A stretch of DNA of 64,000 nucleotides from Rhizobium sp. BK316 (GTDB lineage: Bacteria; Pseudomonadota; Alphaproteobacteria; Rhizobiales; Rhizobiaceae). The stretch covers positions 124,001-188,000 of the forward strand of contig NZ_JACHZR010000008.1 in assembly GCF_014193695.1 (NCBI RefSeq), given 5' to 3'. A program made the position numbers and the translations under genes. Every line of letters starts with the position of its first letter. Positions within the stretch are counted from its first letter, which is position 1. This document shows positions 52,026-61,385 of this stretch, piece by piece. The notes under the pieces were generated by a model. It was not told the DNA's origin, made no database searches, and saw nothing but the letters and a program-made list of their open reading frames with translations.

Positions 52026-52186
52026 TTCCTAATCATTAAGAATAGCACGGACATAGTTCGAAATACTCCCAAATTTGGCTCCATTATGGTTACGAAAACG
52101 TTAAGGAGGCGGGTGACAAATCGATCCCGTCCATGTATTTGTGCCAGCGCGACGCAATATGCGAGTATTTCCACGGACGTTGCTTA

Positions 52187-52924
52187 ATGAACGTGTTTAC
52201 TTCAAACAAGCTTCAAGATACGGCTTTCGCTGTAAAAACAGTGAAGATGGAGGCTCTCGACGCAGCGAATTCCAATATTCGCCAGCCCGAAAGCTTTGCC
52301 GCATTGGATGGCCGAAACAGACTTCAGCTCGGCTTGAAGAGAGCTTTCGACATTTTCGGTGCAACAAGCGCGCTGGTTATTCTGTTTCCAGTTCTTCTGG
52401 CGATCGCGCTTCTCATGGTGATCGATGACGGCGGACCGGTGTTTTTCCGGCAGATTCGTTGGGGCCTGAAAGGCAGCAAGATCACCGTCTACAAGTTTCG
52501 CTCCATGCGGGCCGATCTCTGCGATCCGACTGGCGTCGAGCAGACTGTCAAGGGTGATCGGCGCGTGACGCGGATTGGCGCCTTCCTGCGCAAGACCAAC
52601 ATCGACGAGCTTCCGCAGCTTCTCAACGTCATCAAGGGCGATATGTCGCTCGTCGGCCCCCGCTGCCACGCGATCAATATGCGCGCAGCCGGCATGCTCT
52701 ACGAGGAACTGGTGCCCGAATATCATTACCGCCATTTGATGCGGCCGGGCATCACCGGTCTTGCCCAGACGCGCGGCTGGCGCGGCCCGACAGATCGACC
52801 GACAGAAGCGCGCGCCCGCATTGCCAGCGATATCTATTACATTAGAAATTTCAGTTTCTGGCTGGATATGAAGATTCTGTTCGACACGCTACTGTCCGAA
52901 CTGCGCGGCGGCACCGGCTTCTGA
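52187..52924 (+). CDS. ExoY/PssA-like undecaprenyl-phosphate sugar phosphotransferase
   Basis: A 245-residue bacterial sugar transferase that starts polysaccharide repeat assembly by moving hexose-1-phosphate to undecaprenyl phosphate. It has one N-terminal membrane helix (ATSALVILFPVLLAIALLMV) and the catalytic core motifs KITVYKFRSMRADL, RIGAFLRKTNIDELPQLLNV and GDMSLVGPRCH, plus LMRPGITGLAQTRG. The size and solitary location resemble rhizobial PssA/ExoY, which start acidic exopolysaccharide synthesis. I chose the ATG at 52187. Confidence 0.9.
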   Translation: MNVFTSNKLQDTAFAVKTVKMEALDAANSNIRQPESFAALDGRNRLQLGLKRAFDIFGATSALVILFPVLLAIALLMVIDDGGPVFFRQIRWGLKGSKITVYKFRSMRADLCDPTGVEQTVKGDRRVTRIGAFLRKTNIDELPQLLNVIKGDMSLVGPRCHAINMRAAGMLYEELVPEYHYRHLMRPGITGLAQTRGWRGPTDRPTEARARIASDIYYIRNFSFWLDMKILFDTLLSELRGGTGF

Positions 52925-53063
52925 GACATCGAATTTTCACGAATGAAATCGATCAGGCTGGAGCATGTCGCGCAAACGTGTGCAGCAGTTTTGCGATAAC
53001 GACATACGTAAGATAAAGACTTAAAACGTGGCGAGCGAATCCTGGAGATCGCGACACGCTTTG

Positions 53064-53160
53064 GAGTAATTCCAGCATAAGTACGTAGCGGCTTACGTCC
53101 GGAATTGCGTGAAAACAGAGAGATAGAACGTTTCGTGATTCGAAGAAAACGGGAATGTTC
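53064..53160. repeat. RIME-like palindromic intergenic element
   Basis: This part of a 360-base non-coding gap contains nested palindromes: AATTCC (53068) with GGAATT (53101) enclosing ACGTA/TACGT, and GAACGTTTC (53126) with GGGAATGTTC (53151). Similar composite palindromes are dispersed in Rhizobium genomes as RIME elements. I recognise the pattern from memory only. No gene is supported in 52925-53231. Confidence 0.45.
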
Positions 53161-53231
53161 TGGGCGGTGAAATACCGCCTGTTTTGTTGTTGCAGCTTTC
53201 GCAGCAATAAAGGAGCAGCTGTTCCAACATA

Positions 53232-53255
53232 AAAAGCGGCCTTAAAGACCGCTTT
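53232..53255 (-). terminator. Rho-independent terminator after atpC
   Basis: On the minus strand, AAAGCGGTC pairs with GGCCGCTTT (one G-T pair) over a TTTAA loop and is followed by TTTT. It closes the atp operon. Confidence 0.85.
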
Positions 53256-53286
53256 CCTTATTCGCTCTATAATACCTGCTGACCGA

Positions 53287-53694
53287 TCAGTCCTGCTGGA
53301 CGATACCCCGCAGATGGGTCAGCTCCATGATGAAGTGTTCCAGCCTGGACTTGTGCTCGTGATGCTCGGCATCTTCGAGTTCCTTCTTCGCAGCTTCGAT
53401 GCGGCGGGTCAGTTCGTCCTTGTTGAGTTCTTCCACCGGAACGGCAGATTCGGCAAGCAGCGTGCATCCGGTCGGCAGGATGTCAGCAAAACCGCCGAAC
53501 ACGACGTAATCCTGCTTCGAGCCGGAAGAGGAACGAACGCTCACGATGCCTGGCTTGATGGTCGTCATCGTTGGGGCATGGTTGGCCATAACAGTCATTT
53601 CGCCTTCGGTGGCAGGAATGACCACCTCGGTCACCATTTCCGACAGCAGCAGACGCTCCGGCGAAACGAGCTCAAAGTTGAAATTGTCAGCCAT
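53287..53694 (-). CDS. atpC: F1-ATP synthase epsilon subunit
   Basis: A 135-residue subunit of the F1 rotor that regulates ATP hydrolysis. It begins NFELVSPERLLLSEMVTEVV, has GEMTVMANHAPTMTTIKPGI, and ends in a helical domain. Last gene of atpHAGD-orf-C; its start touches the stop of the small gene upstream. Confidence 0.95.
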   Translation of the reverse strand: MADNFNFELVSPERLLLSEMVTEVVIPATEGEMTVMANHAPTMTTIKPGIVSVRSSSGSKQDYVVFGGFADILPTGCTLLAESAVPVEELNKDELTRRIEAAKKELEDAEHHEHKSRLEHFIMELTHLRGIVQQD

Positions 53695-53936
53695 CAGTGA
53701 CTTACCTTCTCGGCTATGGCTTCTGCATCTTGCAGTTTGGTCCCGCAGAACGGGCAGTGCATTATCGCTTGGTCGAGATAGCCGAGGCCTTCCTCGGTCT
53801 GAGCCAGCCCGACAACCATCATCATCACGCCGTTGTCGGCACGGTAGATGGTCGGCACCGCCGGTTCAGGAAGTTCTGCCACGACCCCCTTCAGGGAGTC
53901 GCAGCAGAAAATCTCGTCCTGAGTGTCGCTCATCAA
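53694..53936 (-). CDS. Small zinc-ribbon-like protein between atpD and atpC
   Basis: An 80-residue protein with cysteine pairs FCC near the N-terminus and HCPFCGTKL near the C-terminus, which could make a metal site. The middle is MMMVVGLAQTEEGLGYLDQA. No function is recognised. It overlaps both the atpD stop (MSDTQ start within ATGA) and the atpC start, so it is translated with the ATP synthase genes. The insertion appears to be a rhizobial feature. Confidence 0.78.
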   Translation of the reverse strand: MMSDTQDEIFCCDSLKGVVAELPEPAVPTIYRADNGVMMMVVGLAQTEEGLGYLDQAIMHCPFCGTKLQDAEAIAEKVSH

Positions 53937-55360
53937 GCGGCAGCGAGCTTCTTGGCCTTCTCGATGGCTTCTTCGATCGAGCCAACCATGTAGAAGGCAG
54001 CTTCCGGCAGGTGGTCGTACTCGCCGTTGACCAAGCCCTTGAAGCCCTTGATCGTGTCTTCGAGAGCAACCAGCTTGCCAGGCGAACCGGTGAAAACTTC
54101 GGCGACGAAGAACGGCTGCGACAGGAAGCGCTCGATCTTGCGGGCGCGGGCAACCGACAGCTTGTCTTCTTCAGAAAGTTCGTCCATGCCCAGGATGGCG
54201 ATGATGTCCTGCAGGGCCTTGTAGCGCTGCAGCGTCGACTGAACCTTACGAGCAATTTCATAATGCTCTTCGCCAACGACCAGCGGATCGAGCATGCGCG
54301 AGGTGGAGTCGAGCGGGTCGACGGCCGGGTAGATACCCTTTTCAGCGATCGAGCGCGACAGAACCGTCGTTGCATCCAAGTGAGCGAACGAGGTTGCCGG
54401 TGCCGGGTCGGTCAAGTCGTCGGCCGGAACGTAGATGGCCTGAACCGAGGTGATCGAACCCGTCGTCGTCGTGGTGATGCGTTCCTGCATCTGACCCATG
54501 TCAGTCGCGAGCGTCGGCTGATAGCCCACGGCCGAAGGAATGCGGCCGAGCAGAGCCGACACTTCCGAACCAGCCTGCGTGAAGCGGAAAATGTTGTCGA
54601 CGAAGAACAGAACGTCCTGGCCCTGGTCGCGGAAATGTTCTGCAACCGTCAGGCCCGTCAGTGCGACGCGAGCGCGGGCGCCCGGCGGTTCGTTCATCTG
54701 GCCGTAAACCAGCGCAGCCTTGGAACCTTCGCCGCCGCCGTGCTTGTTGACGCCCGATTCGATCATTTCGTGGTAAAGGTCGTTGCCTTCGCGGGTACGT
54801 TCACCCACACCTGCGAAGACCGAGTAACCACCGTGCGCCTTGGCGACGTTGTTGATCAGTTCCATGATGAGAACGGTCTTGCCGACGCCTGCGCCGCCGA
54901 ACAGACCGATCTTGCCGCCCTTCGCGTAGGGAGCGAGAAGGTCGACGACCTTGATGCCGGTGACGAGGATCTGTGCTTCCGTGGACTGCTCGACGTAAGC
55001 CGGAGCATCCTGGTGGATGGCGCGCTTATGAGCGGTGTTCAGCGGACCTGCTTCATCGACCGGCTCGCCGATGACGTTCATGATACGGCCGAGCGTTTCG
55101 TCACCAACCGGAACGGAGATCGGAGCGCCGGTATCGGTGACCTGCTGGCCACGAACGAGACCTTCGGACGAATCCATCGCGATGGTGCGGACTTCGTTTT
55201 CGCCCAGATGCTGAGCGACTTCGAGAACCAGACGGTTGCCGTTATTGTCGGTTTCGAGCGCGTTCAAAATCGCCGGCAGTTCGCCTTCGAAAGCAACGTC
55301 GACGACGGCGCCGATAACCTGGGTGACTTTGCCGACAGAGCGGGTAGCTGCCTCAGCCAT
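53933..55360 (-). CDS. atpD: F1-ATP synthase beta subunit
   Basis: A 475-residue catalytic subunit. It contains the P-loop GGAGVGKTVLIMELI, the catalytic glutamate in VFAGVGERTREGNDLY, the Walker B VLFFVDNIFRF, and the DELSEEDKLSVARARK segment. I chose the ATG at 55360 (MAEAATRSVGKVTQVIGAVV) with the GGAAAAGAGG-type Shine-Dalgarno upstream, not the longer frame from 55414. It synthesises ATP at the cytoplasmic membrane. Confidence 0.96.
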   Translation of the reverse strand: MAEAATRSVGKVTQVIGAVVDVAFEGELPAILNALETDNNGNRLVLEVAQHLGENEVRTIAMDSSEGLVRGQQVTDTGAPISVPVGDETLGRIMNVIGEPVDEAGPLNTAHKRAIHQDAPAYVEQSTEAQILVTGIKVVDLLAPYAKGGKIGLFGGAGVGKTVLIMELINNVAKAHGGYSVFAGVGERTREGNDLYHEMIESGVNKHGGGEGSKAALVYGQMNEPPGARARVALTGLTVAEHFRDQGQDVLFFVDNIFRFTQAGSEVSALLGRIPSAVGYQPTLATDMGQMQERITTTTTGSITSVQAIYVPADDLTDPAPATSFAHLDATTVLSRSIAEKGIYPAVDPLDSTSRMLDPLVVGEEHYEIARKVQSTLQRYKALQDIIAILGMDELSEEDKLSVARARKIERFLSQPFFVAEVFTGSPGKLVALEDTIKGFKGLVNGEYDHLPEAAFYMVGSIEEAIEKAKKLAAA

Positions 55361-55382
55361 TTTCTTACCCTCTTTTCCTAAC

Positions 55383-56267
55383 TCAGAGCGCTTCCGCGCC
55401 CGAAATGATTTCAATCAGTTCCTTGGTGATCTGCGCCTGACGCTGACGGTTGTAGCTTAGCGTCAGCTTGTTGATCATCTCACCAGCATTGCGCGTCGCA
55501 TTGTCCATCGCGCTCATCTTGGCACCCATTTCGCCCGCGACGTTCTCAAGGAGAGCGCGGAAGATCTGGACGGAGATGTTGCGCGGGATCAGATCGTCGA
55601 GGATCGACGCCGGATCCGGCTCGTATTCATAGACAGCGCCGGCATGGTCTGCATCTTCGGCGACGGCTTCCGGAGCCTTGGCCGGGATGAGCTGCTGCGC
55701 AGTCGGAACCTGGCTGATCACCGACTTGAACTCGGAGTAGAACAGCGTGCAGACATCAAACTCGCCGGCTTCGAACATCTCGATGATGCGTTTGCCGATC
55801 TGGTCGGCATTGTCGAAACCGATCTTCTTGACATCGCGCAGTTCCTTGCGCTCGACGATCATCGAGGCGAATTCGCGACGCAGAATGTCGTAGCCCTTCT
55901 TGCCGACCGTGACGATCTTCACCGTCTTGCCTTCAGCGACGAGCTTGCGGACATGATCGCGTGCGAAGCGAGCGATCTGTGAGTTGAAGCCGCCGCACAG
56001 GCCGCGCTCGGCCGTGCAGACGACGAGCAGGTGAACCTGGTCCTTGCCCGTGCCGGTCATCAGGACCGGCGCGCCGTCTGCTTCGGTAACGGCCTTGGAG
56101 ATGTTCGCCAGGACCGCATTCATACGCTGCGAGTAAGGCCGGGCGGCCTCCGCCGCCTCCTGGGCACGCCGAAGCTTCGCCGCGGCGACCATCTTCATCG
56201 CCTTGGTGATCTTCTGCGTCGCCTTGACGGAGGCGATCCGGTTTTTCAGATCCTTAAGTGAAGGCAT
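55383..56267 (-). CDS. atpG: F1-ATP synthase gamma subunit
   Basis: A 294-residue central stalk subunit. The N-terminal coiled coil is SLKDLKNRIASVKATQKITK, the conserved ERGLCGGFNSQIARF is present, and the C-terminal helix is MDNATRNAGEMINKLTLSYN. It couples proton flow to catalysis in alpha3-beta3. Confidence 0.96.
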   Translation of the reverse strand: MPSLKDLKNRIASVKATQKITKAMKMVAAAKLRRAQEAAEAARPYSQRMNAVLANISKAVTEADGAPVLMTGTGKDQVHLLVVCTAERGLCGGFNSQIARFARDHVRKLVAEGKTVKIVTVGKKGYDILRREFASMIVERKELRDVKKIGFDNADQIGKRIIEMFEAGEFDVCTLFYSEFKSVISQVPTAQQLIPAKAPEAVAEDADHAGAVYEYEPDPASILDDLIPRNISVQIFRALLENVAGEMGAKMSAMDNATRNAGEMINKLTLSYNRQRQAQITKELIEIISGAEAL

Positions 56268-56295
56268 CCGTTATCCGTCCTAACCTAGGGTCCGA

Positions 56296-57825
56296 TTACT
56301 GGAAAGACTTGGCGAAGCTGTCGAGGGCAGCAGTGAGCTTGCCCTTCGTCGCATCGCTGATAGCCTTTTCCGTACGAATCGCATCGAGGATGTCGGAGCC
56401 TTCCGAACGCAGGTAAGATAGCAGGCCCTGTTCGAACTTGCCGACCTGAGCGACCGGCAGCTTGTCGAGATAGCCATTGACGCCGGCAAAGATCACGGCG
56501 ACCTGCTCTTCCGTCTTCAGCGGCGAGAACTGCGGCTGCTTCAGGAGTTCGGTCAGGCGTGCACCGCGGTTGAGCAGGCGCTGCGTTGCAGCGTCCAGGT
56601 CCGAACCGAACTGGGCGAAGGCGGCCATTTCGCGATACTGGGCGAGTTCACCCTTGATCGAACCGGCAACCTGCTTCATGGCCTTGATCTGAGCCGAAGA
56701 ACCGACGCGGGAAACCGACAGACCGACGTTAACGGCCGGACGGATACCCTGGTAGAACAGGTCGGTTTCGAGGAAGATCTGACCGTCCGTGATCGAGATC
56801 ACATTGGTCGGAATGAAGGCCGAAACGTCGTTACCCTGCGTTTCGATGACCGGCAGAGCGGTGAGCGAACCAGCGCCCTTGTCGTCGTTCATCTTTGCAG
56901 CGCGCTCGAGGAGACGCGAGTGCAGGTAGAAGACGTCGCCCGGATAAGCTTCGCGGCCCGGCGGGCGGCGCAGAAGGAGCGACATCTGACGGTAGGCAAC
57001 GGCCTGCTTGGACAGGTCATCGTAACCGATCAGCGCGTGCTGGGCGTTATCACGGAAGTATTCGCCCATTGCGCAGCCTGCAAACGGAGCGAGGAACTGC
57101 ATCGGAGCCGGATCGGAAGCAGTCGCGGCAACAACGATCGAGTACTTCAGGGCGCCGCGCTCTTCCAGAACCTTGACGAACTGAGCAACGGTCGAGCGCT
57201 TCTGGCCAACCGCAACGTAGACGCAGAACAGCTTGTCCTGTTCCGGGCCGTTGTCGTGGATCGGCTTCTGATTCAGGAAGGCGTCGAGAATAATGGCGGT
57301 CTTGCCGGTCTGACGGTCGCCGATGACGAGCTCGCGCTGGCCGCGGCCAACCGGAATAAGGGCATCGATGGCCTTGAGGCCGGTCGACATCGGCTCATGA
57401 ACCGACTTGCGCGGAATGATGCCTGGAGCCTTGACGTCGACGCGCGCACGGCGGGTCGCGTTGATCGGGCCTTTGCCGTCGATCGGGTTGCCGAGAGCGT
57501 CGACAACGCGGCCGAGCAGTTCCGGACCGACCGGAACGTCGACGATCGCGCCGGTACGCTTGACAGTGTCGCCTTCCTTGATGTCGCGGTCGGAGCCGAA
57601 AATAACGACACCGACATTGTCGGATTCAAGGTTGAGCGCCATGCCGCGGATGCCGCCGGGGAACTCGACCATTTCACCAGCCTGGACATTGTCCAGACCG
57701 TAAACGCGAGCGATACCGTCACCAACGGAGAGAACCTGACCGACTTCCGAGACTTCCGCCTCTTTGCCGAAGTTCTTGATCTGGTCTTTAAGAATTGCGG
57801 AAATTTCCGCAGCGCGGATATCCAT
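56296..57825 (-). CDS. atpA: F1-ATP synthase alpha subunit
   Basis: A 509-residue subunit with the P-loop GDRQTGKTAIILDAF, the DDLSKQAVAYRQMSLLLRRP signature, and PAVNVGLSVSRVGSSAQ near the interface. It forms the non-catalytic sites of F1. Its first bases overlap the end of atpH (57825). Confidence 0.96.
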   Translation of the reverse strand: MDIRAAEISAILKDQIKNFGKEAEVSEVGQVLSVGDGIARVYGLDNVQAGEMVEFPGGIRGMALNLESDNVGVVIFGSDRDIKEGDTVKRTGAIVDVPVGPELLGRVVDALGNPIDGKGPINATRRARVDVKAPGIIPRKSVHEPMSTGLKAIDALIPVGRGQRELVIGDRQTGKTAIILDAFLNQKPIHDNGPEQDKLFCVYVAVGQKRSTVAQFVKVLEERGALKYSIVVAATASDPAPMQFLAPFAGCAMGEYFRDNAQHALIGYDDLSKQAVAYRQMSLLLRRPPGREAYPGDVFYLHSRLLERAAKMNDDKGAGSLTALPVIETQGNDVSAFIPTNVISITDGQIFLETDLFYQGIRPAVNVGLSVSRVGSSAQIKAMKQVAGSIKGELAQYREMAAFAQFGSDLDAATQRLLNRGARLTELLKQPQFSPLKTEEQVAVIFAGVNGYLDKLPVAQVGKFEQGLLSYLRSEGSDILDAIRTEKAISDATKGKLTAALDSFAKSFQ

Positions 57826-58391
57826 CAGCCGACCTCTTTCAATGCAAGCTTAAGGGTAGAGAGTTTGGTACGAAGAGACGTGTCAATCTGACGGGACCCG
57901 ACCTTGACGATCAGACCACCAAGAATTGACGGATCAACCGTGACAGCAATCGCCACGTCTTTGCCGGTGACGCCCTTCAGCGCCGCCTTCAATTCATTTT
58001 CCTGCTCTGCGGTCAGAGCATGGGCCGAAGTGACTTCGGCAGAAATTTCGCCGCGATGGTTGGCAGCAATGATGCGGAAGGCCTTGATCATGCCCGGCAG
58101 GGCAAACAGGCGGCGGTTACGCGCCACGACCTTCAGGAAATTGGCGAAGAAGCCCGAGATGCCAGCCTTTTCGCTGATAGCGACGATGCCCTTGAGCTGA
58201 TCTTCTGCAGAGAAAACCGGGCTCAAGACAAAGCGCTTCAGGTCGTCGCTTTCGTCCAGCATGGTCTGGAACCGGCCGAGATCAGCGGTAACGCTGTCAA
58301 CCGCGCCTTCTTCGAGAGCCAGCTCGAAAAGCGACGAAGCATAGCGCTCTGCAACACCAGAAGTAAGCTGGGACGTGTCTGCCACGGGCAC
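57825..58391 (-). CDS. atpH: F1-ATP synthase delta subunit
   Basis: A 188-residue peripheral stalk subunit (VAERYASSLFELALEEGAVD, then GLIVKVGSRQIDTSLRTKLS). I chose the GTG at 58391 (VPVADTSQL) with AGGGA upstream, which gives the usual family length; the frame is open to a TTG at 58409. First gene of the F1 operon; the 255-base region before it has no supported gene and should contain the promoter. Confidence 0.93.
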   Translation of the reverse strand: MPVADTSQLTSGVAERYASSLFELALEEGAVDSVTADLGRFQTMLDESDDLKRFVLSPVFSAEDQLKGIVAISEKAGISGFFANFLKVVARNRRLFALPGMIKAFRIIAANHRGEISAEVTSAHALTAEQENELKAALKGVTGKDVAIAVTVDPSILGGLIVKVGSRQIDTSLRTKLSTLKLALKEVG

Positions 58392-58646
58392 AAATTTCCC
58401 TGATTTCAATTCAAAATCGGACTTTCAGCGGGCGCTGAACTTATGATCTTGAATTCGTTTTGATTTCCCCCAGAAATCGCAAGAGAAGCCTCTTGCTTCT
58501 TCCGAAATTCGGGGTCCGTCTAACATAGGATATTCGGACTCGCAACACGCGTAATGCCGGAATACGTGTTTCGCTTGATTTTCTGGCGCCAAAATTACGG
58601 AAACACCTGAAAGCGAGCCGTGAAACGCCTTCTTTTCCGCTTGAGA

Positions 58647-59036
58647 TCACCCCTGCAGGAAGCCAAAAACGTAGAGCAGTGGCAGCGCGGCGATGGCCGT
58701 CTGCACAACCAAAAGTAAATAATTGAGGAGTGTACTCCCCTTATCAGACAGAATGGAAATGATACGTGCGAAAGCGGCCATCGCGAAGGCTGCTCCAAGA
58801 GCCAGATAGGTCCAGTCCTGCGCCAGCATGATCGTGGCAAGGCCGAGGCCAAGATAGAGGCCGCCCATCGATCGGACTTCGCTAAAACCTTCGCGTCGCT
58901 CGCCGCGGGGCGCCAGAGCGAAAGCTCGCATAGCAAGGCCAGGCGCGAACATGATGACGAAGCCGGCAAGCGCCGTGAAGGCTGCCGCACCGAAGGCAAG
59001 CTGCTCGCCAAATTCCGTCGGAAAGTAGAATTCCAT
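58647..59036 (-). CDS. DUF4345-like membrane protein
   Basis: A 129-residue protein with four hydrophobic helices (LAFGAAAFTALAGFVIMFAP; GGLYLGLGLATIMLAQ; LGAAFAMAAFARIISIL; LNYLLLVVQTAIAALPLLYV). The SEVRSMGGLYLGLGL segment is the recognisable DUF4345 feature. Function unknown. It lies between priA and the atp operon in the same orientation. Confidence 0.72.
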   Translation of the reverse strand: MEFYFPTEFGEQLAFGAAAFTALAGFVIMFAPGLAMRAFALAPRGERREGFSEVRSMGGLYLGLGLATIMLAQDWTYLALGAAFAMAAFARIISILSDKGSTLLNYLLLVVQTAIAALPLLYVFGFLQG

Positions 59037-59114
59037 GCCTCGACCCCAAATCATCAGCTGATTCTGCGTTTATGCCATGATCGGCCGCATCCGGAAATGT
59101 CGGGCAGAAATGAT

Positions 59115-61331
59115 CTACAGGAAGCTCTGCGGATCGATGTCGAGCTGCACCTGAACAGAGCCGCGCTCTTTCGGCGATTGCGACAACATCGCCCGCAGAT
59201 AGGCCTGCATGTCGGAATTCCGGCGTCCATGCACCAAAAGACGGAAACGATGACGGCCGCGCACCAGCGCTAAGGGCGCCTCCGCCGGACCGAGAACGGA
59301 AATGCCTGAAACCTGGGGTGCGGCGTTGCGCATGCCGCGCGCATGGTTCTCCGCATCATGCCGCGTATCGGCCGAAACGATGATGGAGGCGAGCCTGCCG
59401 AAGGGCGGAAGGATCGCGCGCTCCCGCTCGCTGATTTCGCGCTCGTAAAAGGCCCGCGCATCGCCCGACACGATCGCCTGCATGACCGGATGCTGCGGCT
59501 GATAGGTCTGCAGCAGCCCATGGCTCTTGAGGCCGGTTCGGCCGGCACGACCCGTGACCTGCGAAAGAAGCTGGAAAGTCCGCTCCGCCGCGCGCGGATC
59601 ACCATTCGCGAGCCCAAGATCCGAGTCGACGATGCCGACCAGTGTCATCAGTGGAAAATTGTGCCCCTTGGCCACAAGCTGCGTACCGATGACGATATCC
59701 GCCTCGCCCTTGGCGATGGCATCGAGCTCCAGCCGCAGCCGCTTCACCCCGCCCATGATGTCGGAAGAGAGTACGATCGTACGCGCATCCGGAAAATGCC
59801 GCTCCACCTCTTCGGCGATGCGCTCCACGCCCGGCCCGCAGGCGACGAGGTGGTCGAGCGTTCCGCATTCCGGGCAGGCCTCTGGCGTCGGCTCGGTATG
59901 GCCGCATTGATGGCATTGCAGCTGGCGGCGGAAGCGATGCTCCACCAGCCAGCTCGAACATTGCGGGCATTGGAAACGATGACCGCAGACACGGCAGATT
60001 GTCAGCGGCGCATAACCGCGGCGATTGAGGAAGAGAAGCGCCTGCTCGCCCTTTTCCACCGTCTTGCCAATCGCCCGGATCAACACGGGCGACAGGAAAC
60101 CGCCGCGCTCAGGGGCGTGTCGTCGTAAGTCAACGAGATGCAGGTCAGGCAGTGCCGCGTCGCCGAAACGTGTCGGCAGATGGATCGTGCTGTAGCGTCC
60201 GCTCTGGCCATTGACCTGGCTCTCCACCGAAGGTGTCGCCGAAACGAGCACGACAGGAAAATCGCCGATCCGAGCCCGCACGACGGCCATGTCGCGCGCG
60301 TTGTAATAAACGCGATCCTCCTGCTTGTAGGCAGGATCATGCTCCTCATCGACGATGATGAGACCGAGATCTTCAAACGGCAGGAACAGCGCCGAGCGCG
60401 CGCCGGCGACGACCCGCACCTCACCCGTTACCGCCTGCCGCCAGACCTTTTCACGCATACGCGGCGCCAGATCGGAATGCCACTCGGCAGGTTTCGCGCC
60501 GAACCGGTCCTGAAAGCGTTCGAGGAAGCTTGCGGTAAGGGCGATCTCCGGCAGCAGGATCAGCACCTGTTTGCCGCGCCTCAGCGTCTCTGCGATTGCC
60601 TCGAAATAGACCTCCGTCTTGCCCGAACCGGTCACGCCGTCGATCAGCGAAACGGCAAATTCGCCCTTGCGCACTTCGTCCAGAATTTCCTCGGCGGCCT
60701 CCTTCTGCGGACCCTCGAGGCGGGAGCCGATGAAGTCCGGATCGGGCCTAGCAACGACAGGCGGCGGCGGCAGGAAGATGGTCTCGAAAATGCCCTGTGC
60801 GATCAGCCCGTCAACGACGCTGGTGGAGACACCCGCGGCATGGGCAAGACCGATCCGGGTCCAGGAGAGCCCGTCCGAGATCGCATCGAGCACGCGAGCG
60901 CGCGCCGGCGTCATCCGCTCCGGCTCGCCACCGACGAAACGTAATCCCTCCACCATCGGCTCCGGCTCGAAGGCATTCGGCGCCCTCAGCGCCATCCGCG
61001 CCACCAGTCCCGGCGGAGAAAGCGTATAGGTCGCCACCCAGTCGATGAAATCCCGCATCTCCTTGTTGAGCGGCGGGCAATCGAAGACGTGGGTGATAGG
61101 CCTGAGCTTCTTAGGGTCGACACCATCCTCACCGCCATCCCAGACGACACCGATCACCTGGCGCGGTCCAAGCGGCACCTGCACGACCGAGCCGGGCTCG
61201 ATCGCCATGCCTTCCGGCACAGAATAGGAATAGGGTTTTGGCGCCGGCATCGGCACCAGCACCGGAACCGTACGGTTTACGGGCGGGGCCTCGAAAAGCG
61301 CGCCAAAAAGATCGGACGAATCTGTACTCAT
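59115..61331 (-). CDS. priA: Primosomal protein N' (replication restart helicase PriA)
   Basis: A 738-residue superfamily 2 helicase that reloads the replisome at stalled forks. It has an N-terminal DNA-binding domain, Walker A GVTGSGKTEVYFEA, Walker B LIIVDEEHDPAYKQ, eight zinc-binding cysteines (CRVCGHRFQCPQCSSW, CHQCGHTE, CPECG) and helicase motif GTQLVAKGHNFPLMTLV. I chose the ATG at 61331 (MSTDSSDLFGALFE). It follows the AAA ATPase gene in the same orientation. Confidence 0.95.
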   Translation of the reverse strand: MSTDSSDLFGALFEAPPVNRTVPVLVPMPAPKPYSYSVPEGMAIEPGSVVQVPLGPRQVIGVVWDGGEDGVDPKKLRPITHVFDCPPLNKEMRDFIDWVATYTLSPPGLVARMALRAPNAFEPEPMVEGLRFVGGEPERMTPARARVLDAISDGLSWTRIGLAHAAGVSTSVVDGLIAQGIFETIFLPPPPVVARPDPDFIGSRLEGPQKEAAEEILDEVRKGEFAVSLIDGVTGSGKTEVYFEAIAETLRRGKQVLILLPEIALTASFLERFQDRFGAKPAEWHSDLAPRMREKVWRQAVTGEVRVVAGARSALFLPFEDLGLIIVDEEHDPAYKQEDRVYYNARDMAVVRARIGDFPVVLVSATPSVESQVNGQSGRYSTIHLPTRFGDAALPDLHLVDLRRHAPERGGFLSPVLIRAIGKTVEKGEQALLFLNRRGYAPLTICRVCGHRFQCPQCSSWLVEHRFRRQLQCHQCGHTEPTPEACPECGTLDHLVACGPGVERIAEEVERHFPDARTIVLSSDIMGGVKRLRLELDAIAKGEADIVIGTQLVAKGHNFPLMTLVGIVDSDLGLANGDPRAAERTFQLLSQVTGRAGRTGLKSHGLLQTYQPQHPVMQAIVSGDARAFYEREISERERAILPPFGRLASIIVSADTRHDAENHARGMRNAAPQVSGISVLGPAEAPLALVRGRHRFRLLVHGRRNSDMQAYLRAMLSQSPKERGSVQVQLDIDPQSFL

Positions 61332-61385
61332 TGCGGCAGACCATGCCCGCAACGGCCGTAAAATGGAACCCGCCGACAATGAGGG

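Noticed and set aside
52953..53207. 84-codon minus-strand frame in the exoY-atpC gap
   Set aside because: It coincides with the palindromic repeat region, lacks a ribosome-binding site and has no family features.
53546..55381. 611-codon plus-strand frame
   Set aside because: It is antisense to atpC and atpD and has no recognisable domain.
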